Of a stretch of 40,395 nucleotides of DNA, positions 39,390-40,395 are shown piece after piece. The DNA is taken from positions 1 to 40,395 of IMG/VR virus record IMGVR_UViG_3300005295_000594. One strand, 5' to 3'. Position 1 is the stretch's first letter. Each line of letters begins with the position of its first letter. The stretch comes from a virus. Below the pieces are notes generated by a model, which saw nothing but the letters and a program-made list of their open reading frames with translations, made no database searches and was not told the origin of the DNA. The position numbers and the translations under genes are program-made.

Positions 39390-39587
39390 ATGACGAAGGA
39401 AGAGATTCGCTGTCCTAACTGTGATAAGTTGTTGGCGAAAGGCGTGGTGACGACGCTTGAGATCAAGTGTCCCCGCTGCCATGCCATTCTTCAATTGAGA
39501 GCCTTGAGCCCCCAATCAGAGCGCCTCCGAGCGTCGCAAGAAGGAAACCTATGCGATGCTCAAAAAGAAAAACCCGACAATCGGTAG
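39390..39587 (+). CDS. com: Com-like zinc-finger translational regulator
   Basis: A 65-residue homolog of Mu Com, an RNA-binding protein that melts an inhibitory stem-loop to allow mom translation. The zinc site is IRCPNCDKLLAKG (Cys8, Cys11) and LEIKCPRCHAI (Cys27, Cys30), with the NCDKLL and LEIKCPRC spacing of Com. The tail is polar. It starts 7 bases after the dam stop. Its last 32 bases overlap the following cytosine methyltransferase gene in another frame, as com overlaps mom in Mu. The implied target is therefore the methyltransferase mRNA. Confidence 0.9.
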   Translation: MTKEEIRCPNCDKLLAKGVVTTLEIKCPRCHAILQLRALSPQSERLRASQEGNLCDAQKEKPDNR

Positions 39588-40395
39588 CTTGTTCGCCGGT
39601 ATTGGCGGTTTCGATCTCGGATTTGAGAAAGCGGGCTTTACAACCGTTTGGCAGGTCGAAATTGATCCTATCTGCCGGGCAGTCCTGCAAGCACGATTCC
39701 CGTACGCACGTCAGATCCCGGATGTGCGGGACTGCAACGCGCAAAACCTCGATCCCGTCGACGTCATTACGGCCGGCTTCCCATGCCAGGACGTTAGTGC
39801 GATGGGAAAGCGGCGCGGCCTCGCCGGGGAACGCACGGGCCTCTTCTGGGAAGTCTGTCGTATCATCACCGAACTACGGCCCGAATGGCTGGTGCTTGAA
39901 AACGTCGTTGGGCTGCTCACGAGCCATGATGGCCAGGACTTTGCGGCAGTCGTTAACGCGCTTGCCGACTGCGGGTATGTGGGACTGTGGCGGGTGCTTG
40001 ATGCTGCGGGTTTCGGAGTTCCCCAAAGCCGTCGCCGCGTTTTCCTGGTCGCAGGTCTTGGCGTCACACCCCCCATCGAGCTGTTATCTGACGCCGCACC
40101 AGTGGAAGGATTACCTCGCACGTTTGCGCCGCTCGAAAAGCCACGGCCAGCGGATGAACGCCCTGCCTATTGTCTACTTGCCCACAAAGCGGCCAGCCAG
40201 ATCGGCCTTGGCTGTGAGAATCTCATCGCTGTCGAAGGACGTCGGGATCAGATGGTTAAGCGGGCCAGAAGCGCTCAGGATGCAGGGCTTTGCCTCGGAC
40301 TGGATGCGGCCAACTTTGCGGAGATTAGGGGTGCCGGAAACGCCGTCGCCGTACCGGTCGCGGAATGGATCGCCCGCAAACTGATCGCCGCCTGA
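39556..40395 (+). CDS. C5-cytosine DNA methyltransferase, probably with two compensating frameshifts
   Basis: The open frame gives 279 residues. Motif I is GSLFAGIGGFDLGFEKAG, the catalytic motif IV is AGFPCQDVSAMGKRRG (Cys77), motif VI is LVLENVVGLL (Glu115), motif VIII is GVPQSRRRVFLV and motif X is AGNAVAVPVAEWIARKL. The stretch from residue 172 to about 258 lacks the expected target-recognition and motif IX features. The +1 frame over the same bases has them: SSCYLTPHQWKDYLARLRRS and, at 40250-40306, RWLSGPEALRMQGFASDW. The switch points coincide with CCCCCC (40069-40074) and GGGG (40328-40331). It occupies the place of mom. It overlaps com and probably depends on Com for translation. The only possible in-frame start is ATG 39556. 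Confidence 0.87.
   Translation: MLKKKNPTIGSLFAGIGGFDLGFEKAGFTTVWQVEIDPICRAVLQARFPYARQIPDVRDCNAQNLDPVDVITAGFPCQDVSAMGKRRGLAGERTGLFWEVCRIITELRPEWLVLENVVGLLTSHDGQDFAAVVNALADCGYVGLWRVLDAAGFGVPQSRRRVFLVAGLGVTPPIELLSDAAPVEGLPRTFAPLEKPRPADERPAYCLLAHKAASQIGLGCENLIAVEGRRDQMVKRARSAQDAGLCLGLDAANFAEIRGAGNAVAVPVAEWIARKLIAA

Larger units (their letters stand above)
1380..40395. mobile_element. Mu-like transposable prophage (right end not in window)
   Basis: Gene content and order follow phage Mu: repressor, ner, A, B, gemA, mor, lysis, terminase 27/28, portal 29, F/30, G/31, I-Z/32, T/34, sheath, tube, chaperones, tape measure, N, P, 45, 46, 47, 48, fibre, com and a modification gene. The left boundary is inferred from a cluster of repeated 10-base motifs between 1393 and 1503 and is approximate. 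The right terminus is not visible because the window stops at the last stop codon. No invertase, C-type late activator, gam or mom gene was found. The flanking 5-base target duplication cannot be tested here. Confidence 0.93.

Noticed and set aside
39467-40384. 305-codon +1 frame across the com end and methyltransferase as a separate gene
   Set aside because: Only its 40076-40320 part resembles methyltransferase sequence and the first 200 codons are noise, so it is better explained as the shifted part of one gene than as a second gene.
1-40395. tRNA genes, CRISPR arrays, insertion sequences
   Set aside because: No cloverleaf-like segment, regularly spaced repeat array or second transposase was seen by eye. 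A covariance-model scan was not possible here.

Overview
The window is almost entirely one Mu-like transposable prophage, read left to right, in the genome of a proteobacterium. The host is probably beta- or gamma-proteobacterial, judging from moderately high GC, CsrA, a WbuC-type cupin and Mu-family gene order. No ribosomal or other host marker gene is present, so the host cannot be named from this sequence. The prophage order matches the Mu/B3 plan: repressor (minus strand), ner, transposase A, ATPase B, small early genes, gemA, mor, then lysis, packaging, head, tail, baseplate and fibre genes, and a DNA-modification block at the right end.

Layout. 1-1158 is a tyrosine integrase that is not part of a Mu genome and probably belongs to the neighbouring host or island DNA. 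1159-1551 has no gene but carries repeated GAAGTGTTCA motifs, the best candidates for transposase end-binding sites, so the left end probably lies near 1350-1400. 1552-2329 (minus) is the immunity region. 2424-7517 is the early/middle operon, with chained start/stop overlaps. 7550-8166 is a divergent XRE regulator/CsrA pair around a palindromic operator.

8398-14748 is cargo. One set is a cluster of four exported proteins (lipoprotein, membrane-anchored protein, large secreted protein, small secreted protein) ending in a strong terminator. The other is a glycan-type set: a GT4 glycosyltransferase and an Fe(II)/2-oxoglutarate oxygenase on the minus strand, divergent from a WbuC-like cupin. These sit where Mu has only its middle/late junction and look like lysogenic-conversion genes.

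14890-38544 is the late operon: endolysin, holin, small and large terminase, portal, F-like and G-like morphogenesis proteins, protease with nested scaffold, decoration and major head proteins, sheath, tube, frameshifted tail chaperones, tape measure, baseplate genes and a beta-helix-type tailspike. A small accessory insertion (HTH gene, small ORF, repeats) interrupts the G-to-protease junction.

38618-40395 is the modification block: Dam-like adenine methyltransferase, Com-like zinc-finger translational regulator, and a C5-cytosine methyltransferase overlapping com exactly where Mu has mom. The last motifs of the cytosine methyltransferase are readable only in the +1 frame between a C6 tract and a G4 tract, so the gene seems to carry two compensating frameshifts. 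The right end of the prophage must lie just outside the window.
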